Assembly (NCBI GenBank): GCA_002337145.1
Contig: DDFK01000002.1
Span: 682,001 to 746,000 of the forward strand
DNA from: Chitinophagaceae bacterium UBA1930
GTDB taxonomy: Bacteria > Bacteroidota > Bacteroidia > Chitinophagales > Chitinophagaceae
Length of the DNA: 64,000 bases
Direction: 5' to 3'
This document shows positions 27,950 to 36,136 of the stretch, piece by piece (position 1 is the first letter of the stretch; every line of letters starts with the position of its first letter). The notes beneath the pieces were generated by a model. That model was not told where the DNA came from. It saw nothing but the letters and a program-made list of their open reading frames with translations, and searched no databases. A program made the position numbers and the translations under genes.

Positions 27950-28171
27950 TTATTTCTTCCCTATTGTTTTTGAAGGCACCAATAATTCCCGAACATCAAC
28001 TTCCAATGCCTCGGCAATTTCATACAAGGTTTCAACTGTTGGCTGCATTTGATTGGTGCACCATTTAGAAACCGTTGTACGGTTCTTGCCTAATGTTTCT
28101 GCCAGCCAGTTGTTGGTTTTACCCTTTTCTGCCAATATTGCTTTGATTCTATTATTCGCTTTTTTGCTCAT
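27950..28171 (-). CDS. XRE-family helix-turn-helix regulator
   Basis: A 73-residue Cro/CI-type protein that consists of little besides the HTH: RIKAILAEKGKTNNWLAETL, then GKNRTTVSKWCTNQMQPTVE as the recognition-helix region, then TLYEIAEALEVDVRELLVP. No effector domain is present. It is divergent from the 101-residue gene at 28332, and the 160-base gap between them contains a perfect 9-bp inverted repeat, a plausible operator. Small XRE proteins often autoregulate or form half of a toxin-antitoxin or phage-like switch; no toxin family is recognised in the neighbour. Confidence 0.85.
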   Translation of the reverse strand: MSKKANNRIKAILAEKGKTNNWLAETLGKNRTTVSKWCTNQMQPTVETLYEIAEALEVDVRELLVPSKTIGKK

Positions 28172-28303
28172 TTAAATTCAGCTATTAAAGTTGCTTAGTT
28201 GGCAAAATAAGTATAATCGTAAAACTGTAATTTCCTGATTTTTAGCTTTAAACGGTTCAATTGAATATTATTTTGCATAAAATATTGCTTTAAAAGCATA
28301 AAA

Positions 28304-28328
28304 TGAATATTTTTACGCTAAATATTCA
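28304..28328. promoter_or_regulatory. Candidate operator upstream of the 101-residue gene
   Basis: TGAATATTT (28304-28312) and AAATATTCA (28320-28328) form a perfect 9-bp inverted repeat with a 7-base spacer, ending 3 bases before the ATG at 28332. The surrounding sequence is very AT-rich. A second palindrome, TTCAATTGAA, is at 28257-28266. The likely binder is the divergent XRE protein; this is inference. Confidence 0.5.
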
Positions 28329-28331
28329 GCC

Positions 28332-28637
28332 ATGAAAGCAGAAAACCATAAGAACCTGATTTTATCACTCATAAAAGATGATTTGATCAATTCCAAGCTA
28401 ATAGATGCACTTAACGATGCAGGATTAAATGCACATGGTTATTACCTGCAATTAAGCACTACTATTTTTGGTTTAATGGGATATAAAGAAAACAATTATA
28501 GTAATGAAATTTTTGAACAATACCGAAATCTTGTTGCTACGGTAAAACATGTGAACATTAACGAGGAAGGCTATTGTTCAGTAAAGCTGCTAGTTCTGAA
28601 ACTATATGATTTGCTCGTAGAGAATGCACCAAGATGA
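28332..28637 (+). CDS. Hypothetical protein, 101 residues
   Basis: I do not recognise this protein. It is soluble, mostly helical in appearance, and begins MKAENHKNLILSLIKDDLIN; later parts are YYLQLSTTIFGLMGYKENNY and a C-terminal SVKLLVLKLYDLLVENAPR. It has no signal peptide, no membrane segment and no obvious catalytic motif. The start is well placed 3 bases after a palindromic candidate operator, and the gene is divergent from an XRE regulator, so it is probably expressed and controlled by it. Codon use is AT-rich like the rest of the islet at 27.8-29.7 kb. Confidence 0.6.
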   Translation: MKAENHKNLILSLIKDDLINSKLIDALNDAGLNAHGYYLQLSTTIFGLMGYKENNYSNEIFEQYRNLVATVKHVNINEEGYCSVKLLVLKLYDLLVENAPR

Positions 28638-28750
28638 GTAAGGACTAAAGTTGAAAGTTGTTTGTCCATCCCGAACCACAGCCCGGCTTTGCAATTAGTT
28701 GATGTTTGCTGGTCATACCCAACTTGCATAAAACCCAATGTTAGCGGTAG

Positions 28751-29452
28751 TTACATACCCAAGATGCCTTTTACTTTTCCTTCGATTAGCAAAAAAATGA
28801 AACGTCCTAAGAGACTTGCCAATATTCCATAAAGTAAGACCCGTTGGAATCTTCGATTGCGATTTTCGTTTATAAAATATACGTACGGAAATAACCATCT
28901 CAGATATGTCTTCAATGGGAAACTTAAAATCAATAATGCAATTCCAACATACTTTTTTGGAATTTTAAATTCATCTAATTTATGTCCCCAAAGGTCTATA
29001 CATACGATGTGTAAAATGTAACACGTGGCTATAGAAATATAAATCCCATACTTATGGACAATTTCATGGTAATTTCTTCGTTTTTTGAAAAACGAATTTA
29101 TTTCTTCGCTTAAACCATTCGTTAAAATTCTATCATTTGTCTCAATAAGCACTTTTGAAAAAGTTGCACCCATTGGGTTAATCTCTTTTGAACTTAAGCT
29201 CACGGTAATATCGATATCATTAGCTTGAATATTTATGTCAATAAGCTGAAGTCCCTCTTTGAAGTTTAGAAATTCGGGGAAACTGTCATACTTGAAAGTC
29301 TCACTATAATTATTGCCGTAAAAAGAAACTTTTGGGTCAATACCTTTAAACTTCTTTTCAGTTAAGTACTCAACAAGTCTTTTCACTAAATGCTTTAAGT
29401 CATTGTAAGCAATTGTAACTGCTGGAACATTTGTCATTATAGAAGCTTTCAT
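28751..29452 (-). CDS. Hypothetical membrane protein, 233 residues
   Basis: I do not recognise a family. Residues 1-130 look soluble, with alternating strands and helices (DLKHLVKRLVEYLTEKKFKG; DINIQANDIDITVSLSSKE). Residues about 137-155 (IYISIATCYILHIVCIDLW), 168-185 (YVGIALLILSFPLKTYL) and 208-226 (VLLYGILASLLGRFIFLLI) are probable membrane helices. The last part is basic. Base composition is clearly more AT-rich than the flanking glycosidase genes, which suggests recent acquisition. It ends 113 bases from the convergent 101-residue gene. Met6 is an alternative start. Confidence 0.6.
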   Translation of the reverse strand: MKASIMTNVPAVTIAYNDLKHLVKRLVEYLTEKKFKGIDPKVSFYGNNYSETFKYDSFPEFLNFKEGLQLIDINIQANDIDITVSLSSKEINPMGATFSKVLIETNDRILTNGLSEEINSFFKKRRNYHEIVHKYGIYISIATCYILHIVCIDLWGHKLDEFKIPKKYVGIALLILSFPLKTYLRWLFPYVYFINENRNRRFQRVLLYGILASLLGRFIFLLIEGKVKGILGM

Positions 29453-29769
29453 TTATTAAAATACTATGATGTCTAAAAGTAATTACCGCCAACTTGCTGA
29501 TTACAGCAATTCATTATATAATAGTTGCTAATTATAAACTTGGTGTTGTTATAATTTTTTGTATTGTTACTCCTATGTATAAAAGTTTATTAAACACTTG
29601 CACACAGGTAAGCATTTTGGCTTACACAATAAAGATGATACTAATATTTTGAATTTGCAAGAGGTGTTTCAATCTCCGCTTTCATACAAGCTCAATAAAG
29701 TTCAGAACGTTGAAGTGTGCGACGCAACAGGCGATGCCATGAAATACTAAAGTCTGCTACACAAAAATT
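29453..29769 (-). other. 317-bp intergenic region with AT-rich promoter-like stretch and repeat copy 6
   Basis: Bases 29510-29600 are extremely AT-rich and lie upstream of the minus-strand membrane protein gene, so they probably hold its promoter. Bases 29672-29764 are copy 6 of the 92-bp element, touching the 3' end of the glycosidase gene at 29770. No coding sequence is supported. Confidence 0.55.
29672..29764 (-). repeat. 92-bp dispersed element, copy 6
   Basis: On the minus strand: left end TTGTGTAGCAGAC, core GTTGCGTCGCACACTTCAACG, right end TGAAAGCGGAGAT. It marks the right edge of the AT-rich islet, inverted relative to copy 5. Confidence 0.85.
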
Positions 29770-32157
29770 TTAAAACATATTCACCACATCCTTTTCCCTT
29801 TCCTTCGGCACCACTTCCAACATTTTTAATTTCCCATTTTCTACAATGGCTTCTACAGTTGTGTTGTAAGGTGCATGTAGTTTAAAATGAACATCCCAAT
29901 CTTTTTTCCATGCGGGGAAGAGGATGATTCTTTTGTCATCGGTCTGCAATAGCATTTGCTGTAAACCGATCATGCCGCTGCCGCCGTGGTTATGGTCGGG
30001 GGTCCAGTCAAAACCTGGCCCCCAGAAAGCGGGGAATTTATTGTTACTGTTTTGTAGTTTCAATAAAGTAAGTCTGGCGGCTTCATTGATAAGCCCAAGT
30101 CTTGCAGCAAAGATATTGTCCTGCTTCCAGCCAATGGCACTACGGAATTTGATGGCCAATGTATCGTACAGATACGTATTGATAGCAGTATCCAGACCCT
30201 GTTTGCCAACACCATACATGCCCCAGGGAAATACAGGATACAATTGTGTAGGCTCCGTGTTGTTGATGCGTTGCCAACTTTGTGCAGGGGCAATCGTTAC
30301 ATGCCCATCAAAACTTCTGAAACTGATGGGAGGGATGCGTTTCAAAAGATCCGTAAAATATGGTTGATGCTCTTTTGGTAAATAAACAGATTGCAGCAGA
30401 GCTTTGGTAACAGTTTGCAATGCAGCAATGGTTGACGTGGAATTGTTGGCCATCTTATACGTTTCGCCACCGGAACCAGGATAGAGCATCAGATGCCCAT
30501 TGCTGTCTAGTGTATTGTTGCCATGTTGTTTGGCCAGGTACTGGTAATGCTCATCAAAGAAAACCAGACAGCTTTCAATCAATGGAATGTATTCGCTGAT
30601 ATCCCTAGTTTGATACTTTGCAGTTTCCAATATCATCATGCAAAACTCCAAAGCAGTGTCCCATTCATATTCCAGCCATTTGTTGTATTCAACACCTTTG
30701 TCGAAATCCACAGGACGTTTATAACCATATTCAGCAGGGTTGGGCAGACCAAAATTTTCCAATTGTTCCGTAAAGCTTGCACCGTTATGATTCCAATAAG
30801 TCTTTGTTCTTAACTCCGCATTGTGCAATAAATTTTTGTAGAAATCAAACTGTGGTTTCATCATATCAATATCACCACTCTTCAACATGCCCCAATAAAC
30901 CAAACGTTGGTTCTGTGCTGTAAAAGCACCACCGCCCCAGTTGCGATGATCCGGCGTGCCGTGGATGGAGGTGTCTGTAAACACAGGGTCAACTGTAAAC
31001 AACCCACCATTGAATTTGATTGGGTATTTACCAAAGGCATTGCAGCCAAGCATGTAACGGAACAACTGGTAGTTGCTGCCCACCTGCCAAACGGAATCTT
31101 TCTTTTGTTGATTGATATAAATGAAACTCCTGTTCCAGTATTCGTGCCACCAGTTTTCTGTATAGTGTCTATCGCCAAGCCATTTATCACATACCTGTTC
31201 TTGCGAATGTGCTTTAAGCAATCCGTCAATAGGTGCTTTGCCTTGTAGCAAATAAACAGATATATCGTTTCTGAAAGCTGGCTTTGCAGATCTCAATTGC
31301 CATCCTTTGAAATCTGTATCCACATATTTACTGGTAACTGTTGTTGCCGCTTTCATGTTTGTACCAAACATATAACCACCCATTACCAGTTTATCTAAAG
31401 GATTGCTTAGTTGTGTTTTTATATGTTGTAAGCCTTGTTGTTGTACGGTGTAATCAAAAATGGTAGAGTCATTGTTTTGATGAAAGAACTGTACTGCATT
31501 GTTGCTGAACTGCACGCTGTCTTTTAGTGCAATTACCTTTACATGCTTTGCCCATTTCCAAGAGTTGGCATTGTTTTCTTTACCGGTTAATGGCCGGTCT
31601 TTGTAACGCCAGCTTTCATAGGTGGCCGTTGTGGTAACTTTTTTATTGCTTTGGATATCGATATGTACAACGGGGTTAAATACATCTACCCAAACATTTA
31701 CCTCTGCACTTAGTTTTCCGTTGCTTCCTTTTATGTTGATGTAGCCATCTTTTAAAACGAGCTCTTGTTTAAAAGTATTGCCAGCAAAGGGATTGGGCGA
31801 TAATGTGATCCTCACCCTTCCTGCTTTCAGTGCAGTATTGTTTTCATCGAACCAGCCACTTTGTTGCAAGTACAAAAATATTTCCCCGTTTTCTACCCAA
31901 ACATTGGTGCCGATATCGCCACCACCGCATGGCATGGATTCGGAAGCGTTTTTGCTTTGCGTGTTCCATATTACATTGTAAGCATCTAGCTCTTTGGGTT
32001 GTGCTTTTGCTTTGAGTGTTATAATGACAATAAAGAAAAAGGTGATCCATTTAAAACATACAAGCCACTTACGTAGACGGGATTGCACGGGCATGTTATG
32101 TTGTTGATGGGTGCGACGCCACTGCAGTTGAATATTTGTTGCCAAAGCTGGTGACAT
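29770..32157 (-). CDS. Secreted DUF5703 / GH95-like six-hairpin glycosidase
   Basis: A 795-residue secreted protein. Its leader (MSPALATNIQLQWRRTHQQ and onward) is encoded by a 92-bp repeat, followed by a hydrophobic signal ending LKAKAQ near residue 53. The N-terminal beta domain (residues about 55-260) carries the DUF5703/GH95-type opening YNVIWNTQSKNASESMPCGG and GDIGTNVWVENGEIFLYLQ. The (alpha/alpha)6 part contains LFRYMLGCNAFGKYPIKFNG, NWGGGAFTAQNQRLVYWGML and, near the end, GPGFDWTPDHNHGGSGM. GH95 members act on alpha-L-fucose or alpha-L-galactose; the specificity of DUF5703 proteins is not established. It is followed, toward the left, by the islet and shares its strand with the esterase at 32308. 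Confidence 0.8.
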   Translation of the reverse strand: MSPALATNIQLQWRRTHQQHNMPVQSRLRKWLVCFKWITFFFIVIITLKAKAQPKELDAYNVIWNTQSKNASESMPCGGGDIGTNVWVENGEIFLYLQQSGWFDENNTALKAGRVRITLSPNPFAGNTFKQELVLKDGYINIKGSNGKLSAEVNVWVDVFNPVVHIDIQSNKKVTTTATYESWRYKDRPLTGKENNANSWKWAKHVKVIALKDSVQFSNNAVQFFHQNNDSTIFDYTVQQQGLQHIKTQLSNPLDKLVMGGYMFGTNMKAATTVTSKYVDTDFKGWQLRSAKPAFRNDISVYLLQGKAPIDGLLKAHSQEQVCDKWLGDRHYTENWWHEYWNRSFIYINQQKKDSVWQVGSNYQLFRYMLGCNAFGKYPIKFNGGLFTVDPVFTDTSIHGTPDHRNWGGGAFTAQNQRLVYWGMLKSGDIDMMKPQFDFYKNLLHNAELRTKTYWNHNGASFTEQLENFGLPNPAEYGYKRPVDFDKGVEYNKWLEYEWDTALEFCMMILETAKYQTRDISEYIPLIESCLVFFDEHYQYLAKQHGNNTLDSNGHLMLYPGSGGETYKMANNSTSTIAALQTVTKALLQSVYLPKEHQPYFTDLLKRIPPISFRSFDGHVTIAPAQSWQRINNTEPTQLYPVFPWGMYGVGKQGLDTAINTYLYDTLAIKFRSAIGWKQDNIFAARLGLINEAARLTLLKLQNSNNKFPAFWGPGFDWTPDHNHGGSGMIGLQQMLLQTDDKRIILFPAWKKDWDVHFKLHAPYNTTVEAIVENGKLKMLEVVPKEREKDVVNMF

Positions 32158-32159
32158 AA
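32068..32159 (-). repeat. 92-bp dispersed element, copy 7 (inside CDS)
   Basis: On the minus strand: left end TTATGTCACCAGC supplies the ATG of the glycosidase gene, core GTGGCGTCGCACCCAT encodes WRRTH. The right end is diverged. The gene start is thus inside the repeat. Confidence 0.8.
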
Positions 32160-32228
32160 TTTTTTGCTTAAAAGATTTTTACCACAAAGGCACTAAGTGC
32201 ACAAAGATGGAAGCTATCGCTTTTTTTC

Positions 32229-32303
32229 TTGCCACTAATTACACGAATAGACACCAATATTTTAGTGCAATTCTATTCGTGTCCATTCGTGCATTCGTGG
32301 CTA
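32229..32303. repeat. ATTCGTG-family inverted repeat
   Basis: ACACGAATAG (32241-32250) and CTATTCGTGT (32273-32282) are exact inverted arms, flanked by further CATTCGTG words. It lies between the two minus-strand glycan enzymes. Confidence 0.75.
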
Positions 32304-32307
32304 TTGC

Positions 32308-33741
32308 TTACCAGTTATCTGTCCTGAAACTACTTGCCGGAAACCCTTCTGTATTGAACAGATCGCCCACCACAAAATCCTTGAACGCATAACGCACCGC
32401 AACAGGATTCGTAATTTCTGGCGATGACACCAATACCTTGCCCTGTACAATAACCGCTTTTGCGGGGCGGAAAATTTTATCTGCACCCGCAATTTCAAAA
32501 TTCATCAATGGTTTGCCATAAGATGTTAAACCATTGTTTGCATTGATGAATTTGATGGTAGCAACATTGCCTGTAATGCTCAACGAATCGAACAAAGGCC
32601 CAGCGTAACCAAACCCTTTCTGGTTGTAGGTTTTGGCCAAAGCCATATAGGCAAAGCGTTTGCCCCCTGTTTCTTTTTGTGCGGGGTGTATGGAATTTTC
32701 TTCGCCAATATCCATTAAAGTAACCATGCCGCTATTGGGTATCTTGGCCAGTGCCTTGCGTTGTGCATCCCTTAAATAAGCCGAATTGTATTTGGGCGTA
32801 CTGTCTGTAGCATAATTGCCATAATTGTACGGAGCGATCTGTGCATAATAAAACGGCATGCTGTCGTTGTTGCACTTGCTACGCAACATTTTTACAAATG
32901 CAGGAAACAATGTTTCATATTGTTTGGCACGTTCGTAATTGGTTTCGCCTTGGTACCAGATGCAACCTTTAACGGTATAACCTACAAAAGCGTTGAACAT
33001 GCCATTGTATAGAACGGTGGCTATTTTGTTGGTGAGTTTCTTTCCATCATCTGTTTTGGATGGAAGCTTGATATCGGCAAATTCTTTTAAAGAGGCTTCA
33101 TCCATAAAAGCTTCAACAGGAGAGCCGCCGTAGGTAATATTGATCAGGCCAATAGGTACATTTAATCTTTGTTGCAATAGCTTGCCAAAATAATAGGCCG
33201 TGGCACTAAAGTTGGAAACAGCTTCGGGTTCTGCGGCTTTCCATGCAGATTTTTTGGTACTGTCTTGCGGCAGGCGTTGTACCGAACGTGGCACGGTGTA
33301 TAAACGGATATTGTCGTTGGCCGAATTAAAAATAGCATCGTTGGAATTGAGTATTACCTGGTCCTTGAAACCCTTCATCGGCATTTCCATATTGCTCTGT
33401 CCGCTGCACAGCCATACTTCGCCAATCAATATATTTTTCAGTGTAATGTTGCTGCCATCGCTGATGGTTATTTCGTATGGACCGCCAGCAACAGGTGTGG
33501 AAATATTTAGTTTCCATTTGCCATTGGCATCGGGCGATACGGTATATTTTTTCTTGTTCCACGAAGTGGTCACTGTTACTTTATTGTGGGTATCGGTACT
33601 GCCCCAGATCAAGGGTTCGGCCTGTTGCTGCAATACCATATTGTCGGCTATAAACCACGGCAGCGTTATGTTTGCCGAAATGTTCGTTATACAAAAAAAC
33701 AAAGCGATCGTTAAGCCGGATACTACTTTAACTGGTTTCAT
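32308..33741 (-). CDS. Secreted sialate O-acetylesterase-like SGNH esterase
   Basis: A 477-residue exported esterase; signal in residues 1-24 (VVSGLTIALFFCITNISA). The catalytic Ser lies in GEVWLCSGQSNMEMPMKGF (GQSNM motif, residues about 110-128), and the family's second block GCIWYQGETNYERA follows. The C-terminal catalytic Asp/His block appears as MDIGEENSIHPAQKETGGKR. N-terminal and inserted beta domains are present. Such enzymes remove O-acetyl groups from sialic acids or plant glycans; with the neighbouring pectinolytic enzymes, deacetylation of pectic side chains is likely. It is divergent from the AraC-type regulator at 33849. Confidence 0.88.
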   Translation of the reverse strand: MKPVKVVSGLTIALFFCITNISANITLPWFIADNMVLQQQAEPLIWGSTDTHNKVTVTTSWNKKKYTVSPDANGKWKLNISTPVAGGPYEITISDGSNITLKNILIGEVWLCSGQSNMEMPMKGFKDQVILNSNDAIFNSANDNIRLYTVPRSVQRLPQDSTKKSAWKAAEPEAVSNFSATAYYFGKLLQQRLNVPIGLINITYGGSPVEAFMDEASLKEFADIKLPSKTDDGKKLTNKIATVLYNGMFNAFVGYTVKGCIWYQGETNYERAKQYETLFPAFVKMLRSKCNNDSMPFYYAQIAPYNYGNYATDSTPKYNSAYLRDAQRKALAKIPNSGMVTLMDIGEENSIHPAQKETGGKRFAYMALAKTYNQKGFGYAGPLFDSLSITGNVATIKFINANNGLTSYGKPLMNFEIAGADKIFRPAKAVIVQGKVLVSSPEITNPVAVRYAFKDFVVGDLFNTEGFPASSFRTDNW

Positions 33742-33848
33742 TGGAGAGCGGTTGACAGGTTTGCTGGAACGAAAAGTAAAGAAAGGTTTTAAATAAATAC
33801 AACCATCTTCAAAAATATCTTTTGTAATTTGCTGCCTTTGCTACCGTT
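33742..33848. promoter_or_regulatory. Divergent promoter region (esterase / araC-type regulator)
   Basis: The 107-base gap between divergent start codons must hold both promoters. It is AT-rich at 33780-33835. I could not place a confident Bacteroidota promoter (TTTG and TAnnTTTG) by eye. Confidence 0.4.
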
Positions 33849-34757
33849 ATGAATGAAAAAGATAAACAGGGCTCGCACAAGAATATCTGGTACGGCTTGG
33901 GCCGCCAGCGTATTGAAATACCCAAGACCGTTTTAAAGACAAAAGTGCTGAACAATGCGTTGATGAAGGGCCTGTATGTATGCAGTTTGGGTTATTATCC
34001 CAAAGCAAAAGGGCATTACACTTACCGTAAAAATGGCCTGCCCGAAAACTTCCTTTTTTATTGTGTGGATGGACATGGCTGGTACCAGATAGAAGGGCAG
34101 AAATATGAAGTAGGACCTAATGAATTTTTTATACTGCCGCAGAATAAAGAACATGCATATGGCAGTTCGGACGACCATCCCTGGAGCATTTACTGGATAC
34201 ATTTTGGTGGCGATTCATTGCCTTTGCTGAATGAAAGGCAGGCGGTGCAGAAACACTTCAAACCTTTTTACATCAAGAACAATGGCGATATACTTTCGCT
34301 GTTCTCTAAAATATACAAGGCATTGGAACTGGGTTACAGTATAGACAACCTTACATTCATCAATATGTGCCTGTACCACTATGTTTCTTTGTTTATCTAC
34401 AACTCCAAACATTACCCCGTTACCAATAATGAACGTACCGATTGGATAGACAATGCCGTGCTGTATATGCAGGACCATATAGATGTAAACATTACGCTGG
34501 ATGAATTGTGCAAACATTGTAATTACTCCACTTCCCGTTTTTCCAACCTCTTCAAACAAAAAACCGGCTACGCACCCATTGATTATTTTATACAGATGAA
34601 GATGCAGAAGGCATCGCAGCAACTGGATTTTACCAATGCATCTGTAAAAGAGATTGCTATGAATATGGGTTTTGATGATCCCTACTATTTCTCCAAAAGG
34701 TTCCGAAAAGTAATTGGTGTTTCGCCGCAGAAATACCGTTTACTGAAAAAAGATTGA
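33849..34757 (+). CDS. AraC-family transcriptional regulator (probable L-rhamnose regulator)
   Basis: A 302-residue regulator. Residues about 35-160 are a cupin-like AraC ligand-binding domain (LFYCVDGHGWYQIEGQKYEV; GPNEFFILPQNKEHAYGSSD; WSIYWIHFGGDS). Residues about 200-300 hold two helix-turn-helix motifs (NITLDELCKHCNYSTSRFSN; SVKEIAMNMGFDDPYYFSKR) and the family ending GVSPQKYRLLKK. It directly precedes the L-rhamnose transport and catabolic genes, and its organisation fits RhaR/RhaS-type sensors, so activation by L-rhamnose is expected but inferred. It may also control the divergent esterase and glycosidase genes. Confidence 0.88.
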   Translation: MNEKDKQGSHKNIWYGLGRQRIEIPKTVLKTKVLNNALMKGLYVCSLGYYPKAKGHYTYRKNGLPENFLFYCVDGHGWYQIEGQKYEVGPNEFFILPQNKEHAYGSSDDHPWSIYWIHFGGDSLPLLNERQAVQKHFKPFYIKNNGDILSLFSKIYKALELGYSIDNLTFINMCLYHYVSLFIYNSKHYPVTNNERTDWIDNAVLYMQDHIDVNITLDELCKHCNYSTSRFSNLFKQKTGYAPIDYFIQMKMQKASQQLDFTNASVKEIAMNMGFDDPYYFSKRFRKVIGVSPQKYRLLKKD

Positions 34758-34761
34758 TTGG

Positions 34762-34904
34762 GCCACGAATAAGCACGAATGATCTTTTAAGTTGATTATT
34801 GGGCGAAGGCAATTGAGTGACACTTTTTTTGCTGTCAGCCTGATAATTACTGAAACAATTTTACAGACCTGCTTATTCGTGTCTAATTAGTGCTATTCGT
34901 GGCT
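34762..34904. repeat. ATTCGTG-family inverted repeat
   Basis: GCCACGAATA (34762-34771) and TATTCGTGGC (34894-34903) are exact inverted arms about 120 bases apart, with additional GCACGAAT and TTATTCGTG words beside them. It lies between the regulator and rhaT and may form a terminator-like stem. Confidence 0.7.
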
Positions 34905-35030
34905 TTATTCCCTCTTACATGGCCCCTTTCCATCAACCATGATGGTACATGACAGGCTACCCTTTTGCCCTTGCTATTTTTGGAACTTCAGATTGCAAAC
35001 ATTACAGCCATATTTAGAAATCATTAACTC

Positions 35031-36110
35031 ATGGGTATCATACTTGGTGTTCTCTTCCATTTCATAGGGGGCTTTGCTTCCGGCAGTTTTTACATGCCTT
35101 ACAAAAAGGTAAAGGGCTGGAGCTGGGAAAGCTTCTGGATCGTTGGCGGCCTGTTCTCCTGGCTTATCGTTCCGCCGGTTGCAGCATACCTCACTATTCC
35201 GGGCTTTGCAGATATCATTAAACAAACACCTTCCGCTACATTAATAAGCACTTTTACCATGGGGCTGTTATGGGGTATTGGCGGGTTGACGTATGGCCTC
35301 GGCGTACGTTACCTTGGTGTGTCATTGGGTAGCTCCATCATACTCGGTCTATGCTCTTTGTTCGGTGCTATCATCCCATCTATTTACTACCAGTTCAATC
35401 CCGTAACAGGAAAAGATACTTTTCATGATCTCACAAGCACCACATGGGGACAAACCGTGTTGCTTGGGCTGGTCATTTGTTTAATCGCTATTGTGATCTG
35501 CGGTAAAGCTGGTGCCATGAAAGATAAAGACCTGGGCAGTACCGGAACCGATGCTGCTGGTAGTGAATTTAAACTCGTAAAAGGATTGGTACTTGCCATT
35601 GTATCTGGTGTGCTCAGTGCATGTTTCAGTTTTGGTATTGAAGCAGGTACTAGCATGGGCACAACAGCCAACGATATCTGGAAGACAGCCCATCCAGGTC
35701 AGGGTGAGTTCCTGTTCAGGAACAATGTCATTTTTGTAGTGATCCTTTGGGGTGGTTTAACTACCAACTTTACCTGGTGCATGATCTTGAATGCACGCAA
35801 CAAAACCTTTGGTGATTATACCAACAAACAGTCGCCATTGGCAAAAAACTACCTGCTATGTGCATTGGGCGGTACCATGTGGTTCTTGCAATTCTTCTTC
35901 TACGGCATGGGCGAAAGCAAAATGGGCAACGGTGCAAGCTCATGGATACTGCACATGTCGTTCATTATACTCATAGCAAACATGTGGGGACTGGTTTTAA
36001 AAGAATGGAAAGGTGTAAGTAAAAAAACAAGTACAACAATCGTAATAGGTATCGCAACAATCATTCTATCGGTACTTGTTGTAGGATATGGCAACTCATT
36101 AAAGCATTAA
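35031..36110 (+). CDS. rhaT: L-rhamnose/proton symporter RhaT
   Basis: A 359-residue inner-membrane protein with about ten hydrophobic segments, the usual RhaT length and topology. Characteristic parts are the first helix region IILGVLFHFIGGFASGSFYM with YKKVKGWSWESFWIVGG after it, LLWGIGGLTYGLGVRYLGVS, and GGTMWFLQFFFYGMGESKMG near the C-terminus. It imports L-rhamnose with a proton. The bifunctional aldolase/dehydrogenase gene follows after 26 bases, so the two are in one operon. Confidence 0.93.
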   Translation: MGIILGVLFHFIGGFASGSFYMPYKKVKGWSWESFWIVGGLFSWLIVPPVAAYLTIPGFADIIKQTPSATLISTFTMGLLWGIGGLTYGLGVRYLGVSLGSSIILGLCSLFGAIIPSIYYQFNPVTGKDTFHDLTSTTWGQTVLLGLVICLIAIVICGKAGAMKDKDLGSTGTDAAGSEFKLVKGLVLAIVSGVLSACFSFGIEAGTSMGTTANDIWKTAHPGQGEFLFRNNVIFVVILWGGLTTNFTWCMILNARNKTFGDYTNKQSPLAKNYLLCALGGTMWFLQFFFYGMGESKMGNGASSWILHMSFIILIANMWGLVLKEWKGVSKKTSTTIVIGIATIILSVLVVGYGNSLKH

Positions 36111-36136
36111 AAGGATTTTAAAAAAAAGGAAAATTT

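Noticed and set aside
28713..28898. 61-codon frame at the 3' end of the membrane protein gene
   Set aside because: Overlaps the larger minus-strand gene in another frame and shows no conserved features.
33200..33796. 198-codon frame opposite the sialate O-acetylesterase gene
   Set aside because: Shadow frame; the minus strand has catalytic motifs and a signal peptide.
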